Under the pieces are notes generated by a model. The model saw nothing but the letters and a program-made list of their open reading frames with translations. It made no database searches and had not been told where the DNA came from. The position numbers were made by a program, and so were the translations under genes. 64,000 bases of DNA. Origin: Alphaproteobacteria bacterium (GTDB lineage Bacteria > Pseudomonadota > Alphaproteobacteria > Rhodobacterales > Rhodobacteraceae). Position 1 is the stretch's first letter; each line of letters starts with the position of its first letter. The stretch spans positions 310,001 through 374,000 of the forward strand of contig JAUHZO010000001.1 of NCBI GenBank assembly GCA_030425925.1, written 5' to 3'. Positions 43,002-52,951 of this stretch are shown here, piece by piece.

Positions 43002-46000
43002 ATGTCATCTTTGCCTACCCTGCGTGCGGCCGTCGACGCGGCGACCTATGCCTGTGAAACGACGACCCTGGCCCGCCTGCGGGCCGAGGCCGCGCTGGAC
43101 GACAGCGACCGGCAGGCCATTGCCCGGCGGGCCACAGCGCTGGTGCGCGACATCCGCAAGGCCGCGCGGCCCGGCCTGATGGAGGTGTTCCTGGCGGAAT
43201 ACGGGCTGTCCACCGATGAGGGCGTTGCGCTGATGTGTCTGGCCGAGGCGCTGTTGCGGGTGCCCGATGCCGACACCATCGACGCGCTGATCGAGGACAA
43301 GATCGCCGCATCCGACTGGGGCCGGCACATGGGGCATTCCACCTCGCCGCTGGTCAATGCCTCGACCTGGGCGCTGATGCTGACGGGCAAGGTGCTGGAC
43401 GATGCCCGCCCCGGCCCCGCAGGCCACCTGCGCAGCGCCATCAAGCGGCTGGGAGAGCCGGTGATCCGCGCCGCCGTGGGCCGCGCCATGCGCGAGATGG
43501 GCGCGCAATTCGTGCTGGGCGAGGACATCGACGCCGCAATGCGGCGCGGCAGCGCGATGGAGGCGCGCGGCTATACCTACAGCTATGACATGCTGGGCGA
43601 AGCCGCCCGGACCGAAGCCGATGCGCGGCGCTATCACCTGGCCTATTCCCGCGCCATCGCCGCGATTGCCCGCGCCGCCACCGGCAACGACATCCGCACC
43701 AATCCCGGCATTTCGGTCAAGCTCTCGGCGCTGCATCCGCGCTATGACGAATGGCAGCGCGACCGCTGCGGACTCGACCTTGTGCCGCGTCTGCGCACGC
43801 TGTGCCAGTTGGCACGCAGCGGCGGGATCGGCCTGAACATCGACGCCGAAGAGGCCGACCGGCTGTCGCTGTCGCTCGACGTCATCGAAGAGGTGCTGTC
43901 GGAACCCTCGCTGGCCGGCTGGGACGGGTTCGGCGTGGTGGTGCAGGCCTATGGCCAGCGGGCGGGCGCGGTGCTGGACTGGCTGCACGACCTTGCGGTG
44001 CGGCTGGACCGTCGGCTGATGGTGCGGCTGGTCAAGGGCGCCTACTGGGATACCGAGATCAAGCGCGCCCAGGTCATGGGCCTGCCCGGTTTTCCGGTGT
44101 TCACCTCGAAAGCGGCCACCGACATCTCGTACATCGCCAATGCCCGCAAGCTGCTGGGCATGACCGACCGGATCTATCCGCAATTTGCCACCCACAACGC
44201 CCATACCGTGGCCGCGATCCTGCAGATGGGGGCCGACCCGGCGCTGTACGAATTCCAGCGCCTGCATGGCATGGGCGAGGCGCTGCACGACCTGGTCAAG
44301 ACGGGCGAAGGCACGCGCTGCCGCATCTACGCGCCGGTGGGCGCGCATCGCGACCTTCTGGCCTATCTGGTGCGGCGACTGCTGGAAAACGGGGCGAATT
44401 CGTCCTTTGTCAACCGCATCGTCGATGGCGACATCCCGCCCGAAGCGGTGGCCACCGACCCGTTCGACGCGCCCATCGCGCCGAACCTGCCCGCCGGGCC
44501 CGACCTGTTTCGCCCAGAGCGGGTGAATTCCCGCGGGATCGACCTGCGGCACCGCCCGACGCTGGCCGCGCTGGACAGCGCCCGCGACGCGTATCGCAGT
44601 CACGTCTGGCAGGCCGCGCCGCGGATCGCGGGCGACGCGCCGGCGCAGGGTGACGTGCCCCGCTGCAACCCCGCCCTGCCGGCCGATCTGGTGGGCCATG
44701 TCAGCTGGGCCGACGCCGCGGATGCCGACCGGGCCGCGGCCGCCGCGCGGCCCTGGGCGGCACCGGCGCAGACCCGCGGCGCGGTGCTGGGCCGCGCCGC
44801 CGATCTCTTCGAGGCGCACATGCCCGAACTGTTCGCCCTCTTGCACCGCGAGGCCGGCAAGACCTTGCCGGACGCGCTGGCCGAGCTGCGCGAGGCGGTG
44901 GACTTTCTGCGCTACTACGCGGCCCGCGCCGAAGGCGACACGCCGCGCGGGGTCTTTGCCTGCATCAGCCCGTGGAACTTTCCGCTGGCGATCTTTACCG
45001 GGCAGATCGCCGCCGCGCTCGCCACAGGCAACGCGGTGCTGGCCAAGCCGGCCGAGCAGACGCCGCTCATCGCCGAACGCGCCTGCGCCCTGCTGCACGA
45101 GGCGGGCGTGCCCCGGGAGGCGCTGCAATGCCTGCCCGGCGATGGCAGCATAGGGGCAGCGCTGACCCGCAACCCCGCGGTTTCGGGCGTGGCCTTTACC
45201 GGCTCCACCGCCACGGCGCAAAGCATCCACCGCGCCATTGCCGACCATCTCGACCCCGGCACGCCCTTCATTGCCGAAACCGGCGGGCTGAACGCGATGA
45301 TCGTCGACAGCACCGCCCTGCCCGAGCAGGCGGTGCAGGCCATCGTCGAATCCGCGTTCCAGTCTGCCGGCCAGCGCTGTTCGGCGCTGCGCTGTCTCTA
45401 TGTGCAGGAGGACATCGCCGAGCCGTTCCTCAAGATGCTCTGCGGCGCGATGGACACGCTGGTAATGGGAGACCCGTGGCAGCTGTCCTGCGATCTGGGG
45501 CCGGTGATCGACGCCCCGGCGCGCGCCGCGATCATGGATCACATCGCCAAGGCCCAGGCCGAAGGCCGCGTGCTGCGCAGCTATCCCACTCCCGATCACG
45601 GCCATTTCGTTGCACCCACGCTGATCCGCGTGACCGGGATCGAGGCGCTGGAGCGCGAGGTGTTCGGCCCGGTGCTGCACGTGGCCACCTTTGCCGCAGA
45701 CCGGATCGACGCGGTGATCGACGCGGTGAACGCCACCGGCTATGGGCTGACCTTCGGGCTGATGACGCGGATCGACGACCGCGTGCAGCACGTGTCCGAC
45801 CGCGTCCAAGCCGGCAACATCTATGTCAACCGCAACCAGATCGGCGCCATCGTCGGCTCGCAACCCTTTGGCGGCGAAGGGCTGTCGGGCACAGGACCCA
45901 AGGCCGGCGGTCCGCTTTACCTCGACCGGTTCCGTCACCGCCCCGTCCCGCCCGCAGATGCCGCCAACGCGCCGCCGCCACGCGCCGAGGCCGACCTGGC

Positions 46001-46454
46001 CGCCGCCCTGGCCCGGGCGGCCCGAGACACCCCGCAGGCCGACCGGCAGGACCTGCCCGGCCCCACTGGCGAGGCCAACCAGTACACCACCCTGCCCCGC
46101 CCGCCGGTGCTGTGCCTGGGCCCCGGGGCAGAGGCGGCCGAAGCGCAGGCCCGGGCCATCCGCGCCCTGGGCGGCACCGCGCTTGCCGCGCCCGAGGCGG
46201 TGGCGCCTCGGACGCTCACCCGTCTGGACGGCCTGTCCGGCGTGCTCTGGTGGGGGGATGCCGACACCGCCCGCCGCTTGCGCCGCGCCCTGGCGGAACG
46301 GCCGGGCCCCATCCTGCCGCTGATCACCGGCCTGCCGGACCGCGGACACGCCCGCGCCGAACGCCATGTCTGCATCGACACCACCGCCTCGGGCGGCAAT
46401 GCGGCGCTGCTGGCGGGGCAGGATCAGGACTCGGGCCTGTCCGAAAGGGCTTGA
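43002..46454 (+). CDS. putA: Bifunctional proline dehydrogenase / glutamate-semialdehyde dehydrogenase
   Basis: 1150 residues. It oxidises proline to pyrroline-5-carboxylate (FAD, electrons to quinone) and then to glutamate (NAD). The PRODH barrel spans about 150-480 (GISVKLSALHPRY, VRLVKGAYWDTEIK, ATHNAHTVAAI); the aldehyde dehydrogenase domain spans about 550-1000, with catalytic Cys793 in SAGQRCSALRC and Glu in AETGGLNAMI. A C-terminal about 130-residue domain follows. There is no N-terminal ribbon-helix-helix, so unlike E. coli PutA it does not regulate its own gene, which fits the divergent PutR. GGAGG precedes the ATG at 43002. Confidence 0.97.
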   Translation: MSSLPTLRAAVDAATYACETTTLARLRAEAALDDSDRQAIARRATALVRDIRKAARPGLMEVFLAEYGLSTDEGVALMCLAEALLRVPDADTIDALIEDKIAASDWGRHMGHSTSPLVNASTWALMLTGKVLDDARPGPAGHLRSAIKRLGEPVIRAAVGRAMREMGAQFVLGEDIDAAMRRGSAMEARGYTYSYDMLGEAARTEADARRYHLAYSRAIAAIARAATGNDIRTNPGISVKLSALHPRYDEWQRDRCGLDLVPRLRTLCQLARSGGIGLNIDAEEADRLSLSLDVIEEVLSEPSLAGWDGFGVVVQAYGQRAGAVLDWLHDLAVRLDRRLMVRLVKGAYWDTEIKRAQVMGLPGFPVFTSKAATDISYIANARKLLGMTDRIYPQFATHNAHTVAAILQMGADPALYEFQRLHGMGEALHDLVKTGEGTRCRIYAPVGAHRDLLAYLVRRLLENGANSSFVNRIVDGDIPPEAVATDPFDAPIAPNLPAGPDLFRPERVNSRGIDLRHRPTLAALDSARDAYRSHVWQAAPRIAGDAPAQGDVPRCNPALPADLVGHVSWADAADADRAAAAARPWAAPAQTRGAVLGRAADLFEAHMPELFALLHREAGKTLPDALAELREAVDFLRYYAARAEGDTPRGVFACISPWNFPLAIFTGQIAAALATGNAVLAKPAEQTPLIAERACALLHEAGVPREALQCLPGDGSIGAALTRNPAVSGVAFTGSTATAQSIHRAIADHLDPGTPFIAETGGLNAMIVDSTALPEQAVQAIVESAFQSAGQRCSALRCLYVQEDIAEPFLKMLCGAMDTLVMGDPWQLSCDLGPVIDAPARAAIMDHIAKAQAEGRVLRSYPTPDHGHFVAPTLIRVTGIEALEREVFGPVLHVATFAADRIDAVIDAVNATGYGLTFGLMTRIDDRVQHVSDRVQAGNIYVNRNQIGAIVGSQPFGGEGLSGTGPKAGGPLYLDRFRHRPVPPADAANAPPPRAEADLAAALARAARDTPQADRQDLPGPTGEANQYTTLPRPPVLCLGPGAEAAEAQARAIRALGGTALAAPEAVAPRTLTRLDGLSGVLWWGDADTARRLRRALAERPGPILPLITGLPDRGHARAERHVCIDTTASGGNAALLAGQDQDSGLSERA

Positions 46455-46485
46455 CCTTCCCGCTCTGCATGCCACCGTCCGGATC

Positions 46486-47223
46486 ATGTTTCCGATCCGC
46501 GATCACAACCCGTCGGGGCGCACGCCCTATGTCACCTGGGCGCTTCTGGCGACAAATGTCGCGGTGTTCCTGGGCTACTGGCACCTTTTTGGCGATCCCC
46601 GCGCGCTCAACGCCTTCTTCATCGACTGGGCGCTGGTCCCTGCGCTGGTGTCGGACGGCATCGGCCTGGGCGGCTTTGTCACCTCGATGTTCCTGCATGG
46701 CGGGCTGGCGCATCTGGGCGGCAACATGCTGTTCCTCTTCATCTTCGGCGACAACATGGAAGACGAGATGGGCCATGCCGGCTTCTTGCTGTTCTACCTG
46801 GCCTGCGGGATCGGGGCGGGGCTGGCGCATTACCTGGCCGCCCCCTGGTCGCCGGTGCCCACGGTGGGCGCGTCGGGGGCAATTGCCGGGGTGATGGGGG
46901 GCTATCTGCTGCTGTTCCCGCGGGCGCGGGTGGACATCCTGATCTTCCTGATCATCTTCGTCCGCATCATTCCCATCCCCGCCTTTGTCGTGCTGCTGTT
47001 ATGGTTCGGGATGCAGGTCTTTGGCGGGCTGGGCAGCGCCGCCGACGAGGCCGGCGTGGCCTATTGGGCGCATGCCGGCGGTTTTGTCCTGGGCATCGCG
47101 CTGACCCTGCCGCTCTGGCTGCGACTGGGAGGGCCGGGGTTCTGGGAACGCTCACACGGCCACCCGCCACATCCCGAGGCGCGCTATGAGCTGACGCGCA
47201 TCCCAAGGATTCCGCGCAGATGA
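46486..47223 (+). CDS. Rhomboid family intramembrane serine protease
   Basis: 245 residues with six hydrophobic helices. The catalytic Ser130 is in TVGASGAIAG and His196 in YWAHAGGF; HGGLAHLGGNMLFL (L1 loop and helix 2) and the N-terminal NPSGRTPYVTWALL are typical of this bacterial subgroup. It cleaves single-pass membrane proteins; the substrate is unknown. The start at MFPIRDHNPSG was chosen because homologues begin with this segment. It begins 31 bp after putA and overlaps the GFA gene by 4 bp. Confidence 0.93.
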   Translation: MFPIRDHNPSGRTPYVTWALLATNVAVFLGYWHLFGDPRALNAFFIDWALVPALVSDGIGLGGFVTSMFLHGGLAHLGGNMLFLFIFGDNMEDEMGHAGFLLFYLACGIGAGLAHYLAAPWSPVPTVGASGAIAGVMGGYLLLFPRARVDILIFLIIFVRIIPIPAFVVLLLWFGMQVFGGLGSAADEAGVAYWAHAGGFVLGIALTLPLWLRLGGPGFWERSHGHPPHPEARYELTRIPRIPRR

Positions 47224-47588
47224 CGGCCCCCGTCAAGGCGACCTGCCATTGCGGCGCGGTCGAGCTGCGTGTGACCCTGAGCGACGGCTTCAACACCGCG
47301 CGGCGCTGCGACTGTTCGTTCTGCCGCCGCCGCGGCGCACCGGCGGTGTCGGCCCCGATGGGCGGGATCGAGGTGGTGCGCGGGGCGGACAAGCTGACGC
47401 TGTATACCTGGGGCACACACACCGCGCAGCACCATTTCTGCTCGGTCTGCGGCATCTACATGTATCACCGCCGCCGGTCGAACCCGAACGAATACGGCGT
47501 GAACCTCTATGCCATCGAGGGTGCGCTGCCCGCCGACATGGAGCCGATCGGTTTCAACGACGGGATCAACCACCCGTCGGACCGGTAG
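47220..47588 (+). CDS. GFA family zinc protein (Mss4-like)
   Basis: 122 residues. ATCHCGAVELRV, CDCSFCRRRGAPAV and HHFCSVCGIYMYH provide the Cys pairs of the glutathione-dependent formaldehyde-activating (GFA/CENP-V) fold. Most members have unknown substrates and the glutathione role is not proved for this branch. The ATG lies in an ATGA overlap with the rhomboid gene; it converges with suhB 2 bp away. Confidence 0.9.
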   Translation: MTAPVKATCHCGAVELRVTLSDGFNTARRCDCSFCRRRGAPAVSAPMGGIEVVRGADKLTLYTWGTHTAQHHFCSVCGIYMYHRRRSNPNEYGVNLYAIEGALPADMEPIGFNDGINHPSDR

Positions 47589-47589
47589 G

Positions 47590-48381
47590 TCAGACCTCGC
47601 GCAGGGTCCTTGCCAGCGGCGCGAACAGTTCGCCATTGGCACACAGCAGGCTGCCGCTTTCCAGCGGGTCCTGATCTTCGCGCACGCCCTCGACCAGCGC
47701 ACCGGCCTCCTTGGCGATCAGCACGCCGGCGGCGATGTCCCAGAGGTTCAGCTCGCGCTCCCAATACCCGTCATAGCGCCCCGCCGCGACATAGGCGAGG
47801 TCCAGCGCGGCCGAGCCGAACCGGCGCACGCCGGCGCATTCCGGCATCAGGCGGGCGAGATCCTTGAGCGTGGCGGGCAGGGTCCGCTTGGCGGCAAAGG
47901 GCACGCCAGTGGCGAACACCGCCTCGATCATCCGCTTGCGACCGGACACTCGCAGGCGGCGGGAATCGTTCAGCCAGGCCCCGGCCCCGCGTTCGGCATA
48001 GAACATCTCGTCCTTGGCGGCGTCAAAGATCACGCCGGCCACGATCTGGCCCTTGTGCTCCAGCGCGATCGACACCGCCCAATGCGGCAGCCCGTGCAGA
48101 AAGTTCGTGGTGCCGTCCAGCGGATCGACGATCCAGCGACGCGTCGGGTCCGCGCCGTCCGTCTCGCCGGTTTCCTCGCCCAGCCAGCCATAATTCGGGC
48201 GCGCGCCCATCAGTTCCTCGCGCAGGATGCGCTCGGCCTCCATGTCCGCCTTGGACACGAAATCGCCCGCCCCCTTCATGGACACCTGCAGGTTCTCGAC
48301 CTCGCGGAAGTCCTTGACCAGAGAGCGCCCGGCCTTGCGCGCGGCCTTCATCATGATGTTGAGATTGGCGCTGCCCTGCAT
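47590..48381 (-). CDS. suhB: Inositol-1-monophosphatase family protein (SuhB)
   Basis: 263 residues. Mg-dependent phosphatase with all three metal motifs: LGEETGETDG, WIVDPLDGTTNFLHG and ERELNLWDIAAGVLIAKEAG. Substrates are inositol-1-phosphate or related sugar phosphates; in E. coli SuhB also takes part in rRNA antitermination. Start MQGSANLNIMMKAARKAG. A terminator separates it from the upstream secreted protein gene. Confidence 0.93.
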   Translation of the reverse strand: MQGSANLNIMMKAARKAGRSLVKDFREVENLQVSMKGAGDFVSKADMEAERILREELMGARPNYGWLGEETGETDGADPTRRWIVDPLDGTTNFLHGLPHWAVSIALEHKGQIVAGVIFDAAKDEMFYAERGAGAWLNDSRRLRVSGRKRMIEAVFATGVPFAAKRTLPATLKDLARLMPECAGVRRFGSAALDLAYVAAGRYDGYWERELNLWDIAAGVLIAKEAGALVEGVREDQDPLESGSLLCANGELFAPLARTLREV

Positions 48382-48402
48382 CGCGTCCTGGCCCCTGGCT
48401 GT

Positions 48403-48434
48403 AAAGAAAATCAGGCCGCGGTCATACGCGGCCT
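48403..48434 (-). terminator. Terminator between the 48463 gene and suhB
   Basis: AGGCCGCG (48413-48420) with CGCGGCCT (48427-48434), a 6-nt loop, then GATTTTCTTT in leftward transcription. Confidence 0.85.
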
Positions 48435-48462
48435 GTCGGGGAATGCCAAGAGGCGCGGGGCC

Positions 48463-48792
48463 TCAGCGCAGGACGACGCCCTTGACGCCTTCGACGGCCA
48501 CCGGCCCGCGCTTGGGTTTGGAGACGTGGACCACCGGCTTGTGCACCCGGCGCACCTTGCCCGGGCGGTCGATATAGGCCCCGGCATTCGGCACGCCACA
48601 GCAGATCACCCCGCCGGCAATCACCGGCTGCAGTCCCGGCGGGCAGGCATTTGCGCCGTGATATTCATGCACCAGCATGTTGGAATTGGGGTTGTTCGTG
48701 CCGTCCCCCATATACATGTCGCCCCACGCAAAAGCGGCGCTGCCGGTCACGGCCAGAGCCGCTGCCACGGCCAGAGTGCGAATGTCGCGCAT
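48463..48792 (-). CDS. Small secreted protein, unknown
   Basis: 109 residues. MRDIRTLAVAAALAVTGSAAFA-WG is a Sec signal. The mature part contains a Cys trio (NACPPGLQP and VICCGVPNAG) and a basic end rich in Val, Lys and Arg. The start with GGGGGAC upstream is used. No family recognised. It is monocistronic, bounded by the terminator before suhB. Confidence 0.7.
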   Translation of the reverse strand: MRDIRTLAVAAALAVTGSAAFAWGDMYMGDGTNNPNSNMLVHEYHGANACPPGLQPVIAGGVICCGVPNAGAYIDRPGKVRRVHKPVVHVSKPKRGPVAVEGVKGVVLR

Positions 48793-48916
48793 GATGTCCC
48801 CCATCCTTGACGCTGAATTTTAACCATTTTTCGCAGGCTACCAGCAAGCGAGCACAAGTCAAACCATTCGTGCCGGAATTGGCCGGATTGCCATGGGACG
48901 CGCAGACAATCCCCGG

Positions 48917-49207
48917 TCAGGCGGGGTTCTGTAGCGCCGTTTCGGCCCAATGCTCACCCATGGCCACGATGCAGGACCGCCCCGAGGCATACGCGATGAC
49001 CAGCGTCCAGTCGCCATTCTGCGAGGTCCAGACCTCGACCACCTCTTCGGGATTTCGCAGGCCCGTCGCCCGTCGCGTGGTGCCGAACTGGCCCTTGAGC
49101 TTGGCTTCAAGCTGGGACGAGGGCGCGCACAGCACTTCGGCGATCGGGCTCTGGGCCTGCAGGGGGGACGCAACCAGGGCAATCGTTATGGGGAGAAGCC
49201 GGATCAT
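48917..49207 (-). CDS. Small secreted protein, unknown
   Basis: 96 residues, with signal peptide MIRLLPITIALVASPLQA-QS. Two Cys (VLCAPSS and RSCIVAMGEHW) probably form a disulphide; EVWTSQNGDWTLVIAYASGRSCIVAMGEHW is the conserved-looking core and resembles a pattern common in small Rhodobacterales periplasmic proteins. Function unknown. Confidence 0.7.
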   Translation of the reverse strand: MIRLLPITIALVASPLQAQSPIAEVLCAPSSQLEAKLKGQFGTTRRATGLRNPEEVVEVWTSQNGDWTLVIAYASGRSCIVAMGEHWAETALQNPA

Positions 49208-49352
49208 GACAGCAGTGTAACAGTTTTATGACGCAACGCCAGAAGTTTTGCGCCACACGCGCCATCACGACCCCGCGACAGGCGCTTTTGCAGCGGGGCG
49301 GAGGCGCGCATCTTGGCCGCACCGGCAGCTTCAAACCCGAAAGGACCGCCCC

Positions 49353-49814
49353 ATGCCCCAACTAACCCGCCGCGCCGCGCTGCGCCTTGGCCTTGCCGCC
49401 CCCGCCGTGATCCTGGCCTCCCGCTCCGCGCTGGCGCGCGAGCCGGAAATCTACCAGGAGGCCGGCATCGCCATCGACGGCTCTGACCCGGTGGCCTATT
49501 TCGCCGGGAACGGCCCTGTGCCCGGCGCCACCCCGCACGAGGCAATGTGGAAAGGCGCCACCTGGCGGTTCGACTCGGCTGAAAACGCCCGGGCGTTTGC
49601 CGATCGTCCCGAAAGCTTTGCCCCGCAATTCGGCGGCTATTGCGCCTTTGCCGCCTCGCGGGGCTATCTGGCCCCCACCATCCCCGAAGCCTGGACGATC
49701 TACGAAGGCCAGCTGTTCCTGAACGCCAATCTGCGCGCCCGCGAGCTTTGGTTGCAGGACATCCCCGGCAACATCGCCAAGGGCCGCGCCAACTGGCCGG
49801 GCATTCTGGGGTGA
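49353..49814 (+). CDS. Tat-exported YHS-domain protein
   Basis: 153 residues. MPQLTRRAALRLGLAAPAVILASRSALA has the twin-Arg pattern TRRAALRL, so export through Tat with a bound metal is likely. The YHS domain (PVAYFAGNGPVPG, WRFDSAENARAFADRPESFAPQFGGYCAFA) is present, with the last Cys in GGYCAFAA. YHS domains are found in metal-handling proteins. The ATG follows homologues; an upstream in-frame Met at 49248 lacks support. Confidence 0.87.
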   Translation: MPQLTRRAALRLGLAAPAVILASRSALAREPEIYQEAGIAIDGSDPVAYFAGNGPVPGATPHEAMWKGATWRFDSAENARAFADRPESFAPQFGGYCAFAASRGYLAPTIPEAWTIYEGQLFLNANLRARELWLQDIPGNIAKGRANWPGILG

Positions 49815-49862
49815 CGCGCGGCTGATCGGCGGGCGGCCGACGCGCCGCCCGCAAAACGACAG

Positions 49863-49894
49863 ACGCCCCGTCCTGCAATGGCGGGACGGGGCGT
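49863..49894. terminator. Hairpin between convergent genes
   Basis: ACGCCCCGTCC (49863-49873) with GGACGGGGCGT (49884-49894), an 11-bp stem. A short T run (CTGTCGTTTT) follows only on the minus strand, so it best serves the leftward aminotransferase-50007 unit, though it may act both ways. Confidence 0.6.
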
Positions 49895-50006
49895 GGCACC
49901 AGATACCAGATCACCGGAAAACGTCTGCCGCATGCGCGGCTTCTGACCCGGACCATGGCGAAATTGTGGCAGGGCGTCACGGGGAGAGCGGGGCCGACTT
50001 TCCCCC

Positions 50007-50408
50007 TCAGCCCTTGGTCAGGCGATCGGCCTTCTTGCGCACCAGGACCGTGCGCAGATCATGCATCGCCAGAAGCAGGGCGTCCGTGACCTCTTCGAGT
50101 TGCTCGTCACTGGCCCGCGACTGCACCCATTGCGTGGTGGTGTTGAGGTAGTCCACCGCGCGGTGGATGTCGTCGATGTCGCGCATCGCCAGCAGCGCCT
50201 TGCGCTTGGCCATCCAGCCGCGGATCTCGGCGATGTCCGCGTCGCTCAGATCACGGTCGCCATGCGGCTTGATCTCGGACTTGTTGAGGTTGACCACCGC
50301 GATCTGGTCCATCTCGATCCGGCGCTGACGGTTTTCGGTGTCCACGCGAAACACCGTCGCCCCGTTGTCGCGCACGCGGAAATAGTAATCCGGTAGGTCC
50401 CCTGCCAT
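50007..50408 (-). CDS. Conserved hypothetical protein
   Basis: 133 residues, soluble and highly charged. The N-terminal part (YYFRVRDNGATVFRVDTENRQRRIEMDQIAVVNL) is beta-rich and the C-terminal half helical (AMRDIDDIHRAVDYLNTTTQWVQSRA). I recognise no family. It lies immediately downstream of the aminotransferase gene (adjacent stop and start), so the two are coexpressed. Confidence 0.75.
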   Translation of the reverse strand: MAGDLPDYYFRVRDNGATVFRVDTENRQRRIEMDQIAVVNLNKSEIKPHGDRDLSDADIAEIRGWMAKRKALLAMRDIDDIHRAVDYLNTTTQWVQSRASDEQLEEVTDALLLAMHDLRTVLVRKKADRLTKG

Positions 50409-51626
<1,218 letters not shown>

Positions 51627-51701
51627 TCAAAGGGCGTCACCTGTCATAGTTTGCGCCCAAGGCCCGATCAAGCCGCTTTACATGCACAAAGGGAGAGTGT
51701 C

Positions 51702-52091
51702 ATGACCGAGACGACCGACTGGTACGGGCCCGAGGCGGCCACATTCGGCGACCGTCTTGCCGCCGCGCGCGAGGCCGCGGGGATGACCCAGGAAGACCTG
51801 GCCAAGCGGCTGGGCATCAAGCTGAAGTCGCTGCAATCCTGGGAACAGGACCTGGCCGAACCCCGCGCCAACCGGCTGAACATGATCGCAGGGATCCTCA
51901 ACATCTCGATGGTCTGGCTGATCACCGGCGAAGGCGACGGGATTTCCCCGCCGGAGGAAGAGGCGATCTCGCCCGATGTGAACGCGGTCCTGCTGGAGAT
52001 CCGCTCGATGCGCGGCCAGATGCGCCAGCAGGCGGAAAAGCTGGGCCGGCTGGAAAAGCGCCTGCGCGCGCTGCTGAAGGAAGAAGCCTGA
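51702..52091 (+). CDS. XRE-family helix-turn-helix regulator
   Basis: 129 residues. FGDRLAAAREAAGMTQEDLAKRLGIKLKSLQSWEQDLAEPRANRLNMIAGIL is a Cro/C1-type HTH, followed by a short linker and a C-terminal coiled coil (AVLLEIRSMRGQMRQQAEKLGRLEKRLRALL), probably for oligomerisation. GGGAG upstream supports the start. Its stop overlaps the SdhE start (TGATG), an arrangement worth noting since the partner assembles respiratory complexes. Confidence 0.88.
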   Translation: MTETTDWYGPEAATFGDRLAAAREAAGMTQEDLAKRLGIKLKSLQSWEQDLAEPRANRLNMIAGILNISMVWLITGEGDGISPPEEEAISPDVNAVLLEIRSMRGQMRQQAEKLGRLEKRLRALLKEEA

Positions 52092-52363
52092 TGGCAGAGC
52101 CGCGCGAGACCCGTCTCAAGCGGCTGGCCATGCGGTCCATGCGCCGCGGCACGCGCGAGATGGACATCCTGCTGTCCCGCTATGTCGCGGCGCGTCTCGA
52201 CGCGCTCGACCCGGCGGGGCTGACGGCCTATGAGGCGCTGCTGGAAGAGGCCGACCAGGACCTCTACCAGTGGATCAGCGGTCAGGCCCCGGCACCGGCG
52301 CACCACGCCGCCATGGTGGCCGAGATCGCCGCCATCGACCCCGCGCCCGATACGGCGAAATAG
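52091..52363 (+). CDS. sdhE: FAD assembly factor SdhE
   Basis: 90 residues. SdhE helps attach FAD covalently to succinate dehydrogenase. The RGTREMD motif near residue 20 (family RGxxExD) and the closing helix with EEADQDLYQWISG match. Translational overlap with the XRE regulator. The sdh operon itself is not in the window. Confidence 0.92.
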   Translation: MAEPRETRLKRLAMRSMRRGTREMDILLSRYVAARLDALDPAGLTAYEALLEEADQDLYQWISGQAPAPAHHAAMVAEIAAIDPAPDTAK

Positions 52364-52453
52364 ATCGCATTTTTGCCGTTTCGGCGCGGCTTAACGCTAT
52401 ATTTGCGTTTTTCCGAAAATCTCCGCCCAACATGACGTGAGGCGGAGTAGAAC

Positions 52454-52951
52454 ATGAGCATGCACGCCCCCATGCCAAACGGCCCGGATCAGGGTTTCAT
52501 GGCTGGCTATCTTGATGCGCTTTCACTGGTGGAACGGCTCCACCGGCTGTTGCTGGATGTGATCAAGGACGAATTCGAGCGCGTCGGCGTGATCGAGGTG
52601 AACGCCGTCCAGGCGCTGTTGCTGTTCAATATCGGCGACAACGAAGTGACCGCCGGGGAACTAAAGACCCGCGGCTACTACCAGGGCTCCAATGTCAGCT
52701 ACAACCTGAAGAAGCTGGTGGAAATGGGCTACATGCACCACCAAAGGTGCGAGATCGACCGCCGTTCGGTCCGTGTCAGGCTGACCCAGCGGGGCCGCGA
52801 AATCCGCAACGTGGTGGCCGACCTGTTTGCCCGCCATGCCGACGGGCTGCAATCGCGCGATGTGCTCAATGCCGACCGGCTGGAAGAGATCACCGCCTCG
52901 CTGCGCCGGGTGGAACGGTACTGGACAGACCAGATTCGCTATATCTACTGA
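52454..52951 (+). CDS. MarR-type winged-helix regulator (LdtR-like)
   Basis: 165 residues. A winged helix with LLLFNIGDNEVTAGELKTRGYYQGSNVSYNLKKLVEMGYMHHQRCEIDRRSVRVRLTQRGREI, flanked by helical dimerisation arms. The N-terminal part before MAGYLDALSLVERLHRLLLDVI fits the LdtR-like alphaproteobacterial group, which controls cell-wall and stress genes. The first ATG (MSMHAPM) is used. It overlaps the end of the convergent DUF1194 gene by 7 bp. Confidence 0.88.
   Translation: MSMHAPMPNGPDQGFMAGYLDALSLVERLHRLLLDVIKDEFERVGVIEVNAVQALLLFNIGDNEVTAGELKTRGYYQGSNVSYNLKKLVEMGYMHHQRCEIDRRSVRVRLTQRGREIRNVVADLFARHADGLQSRDVLNADRLEEITASLRRVERYWTDQIRYIY

Noticed and set aside
43005-46487. A 1160-residue open frame on the minus strand, opposite putA
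   Set aside because: It mirrors putA codons in GC-rich DNA; the product is Arg/Gly/His-rich without any family motif, while putA is unmistakable.
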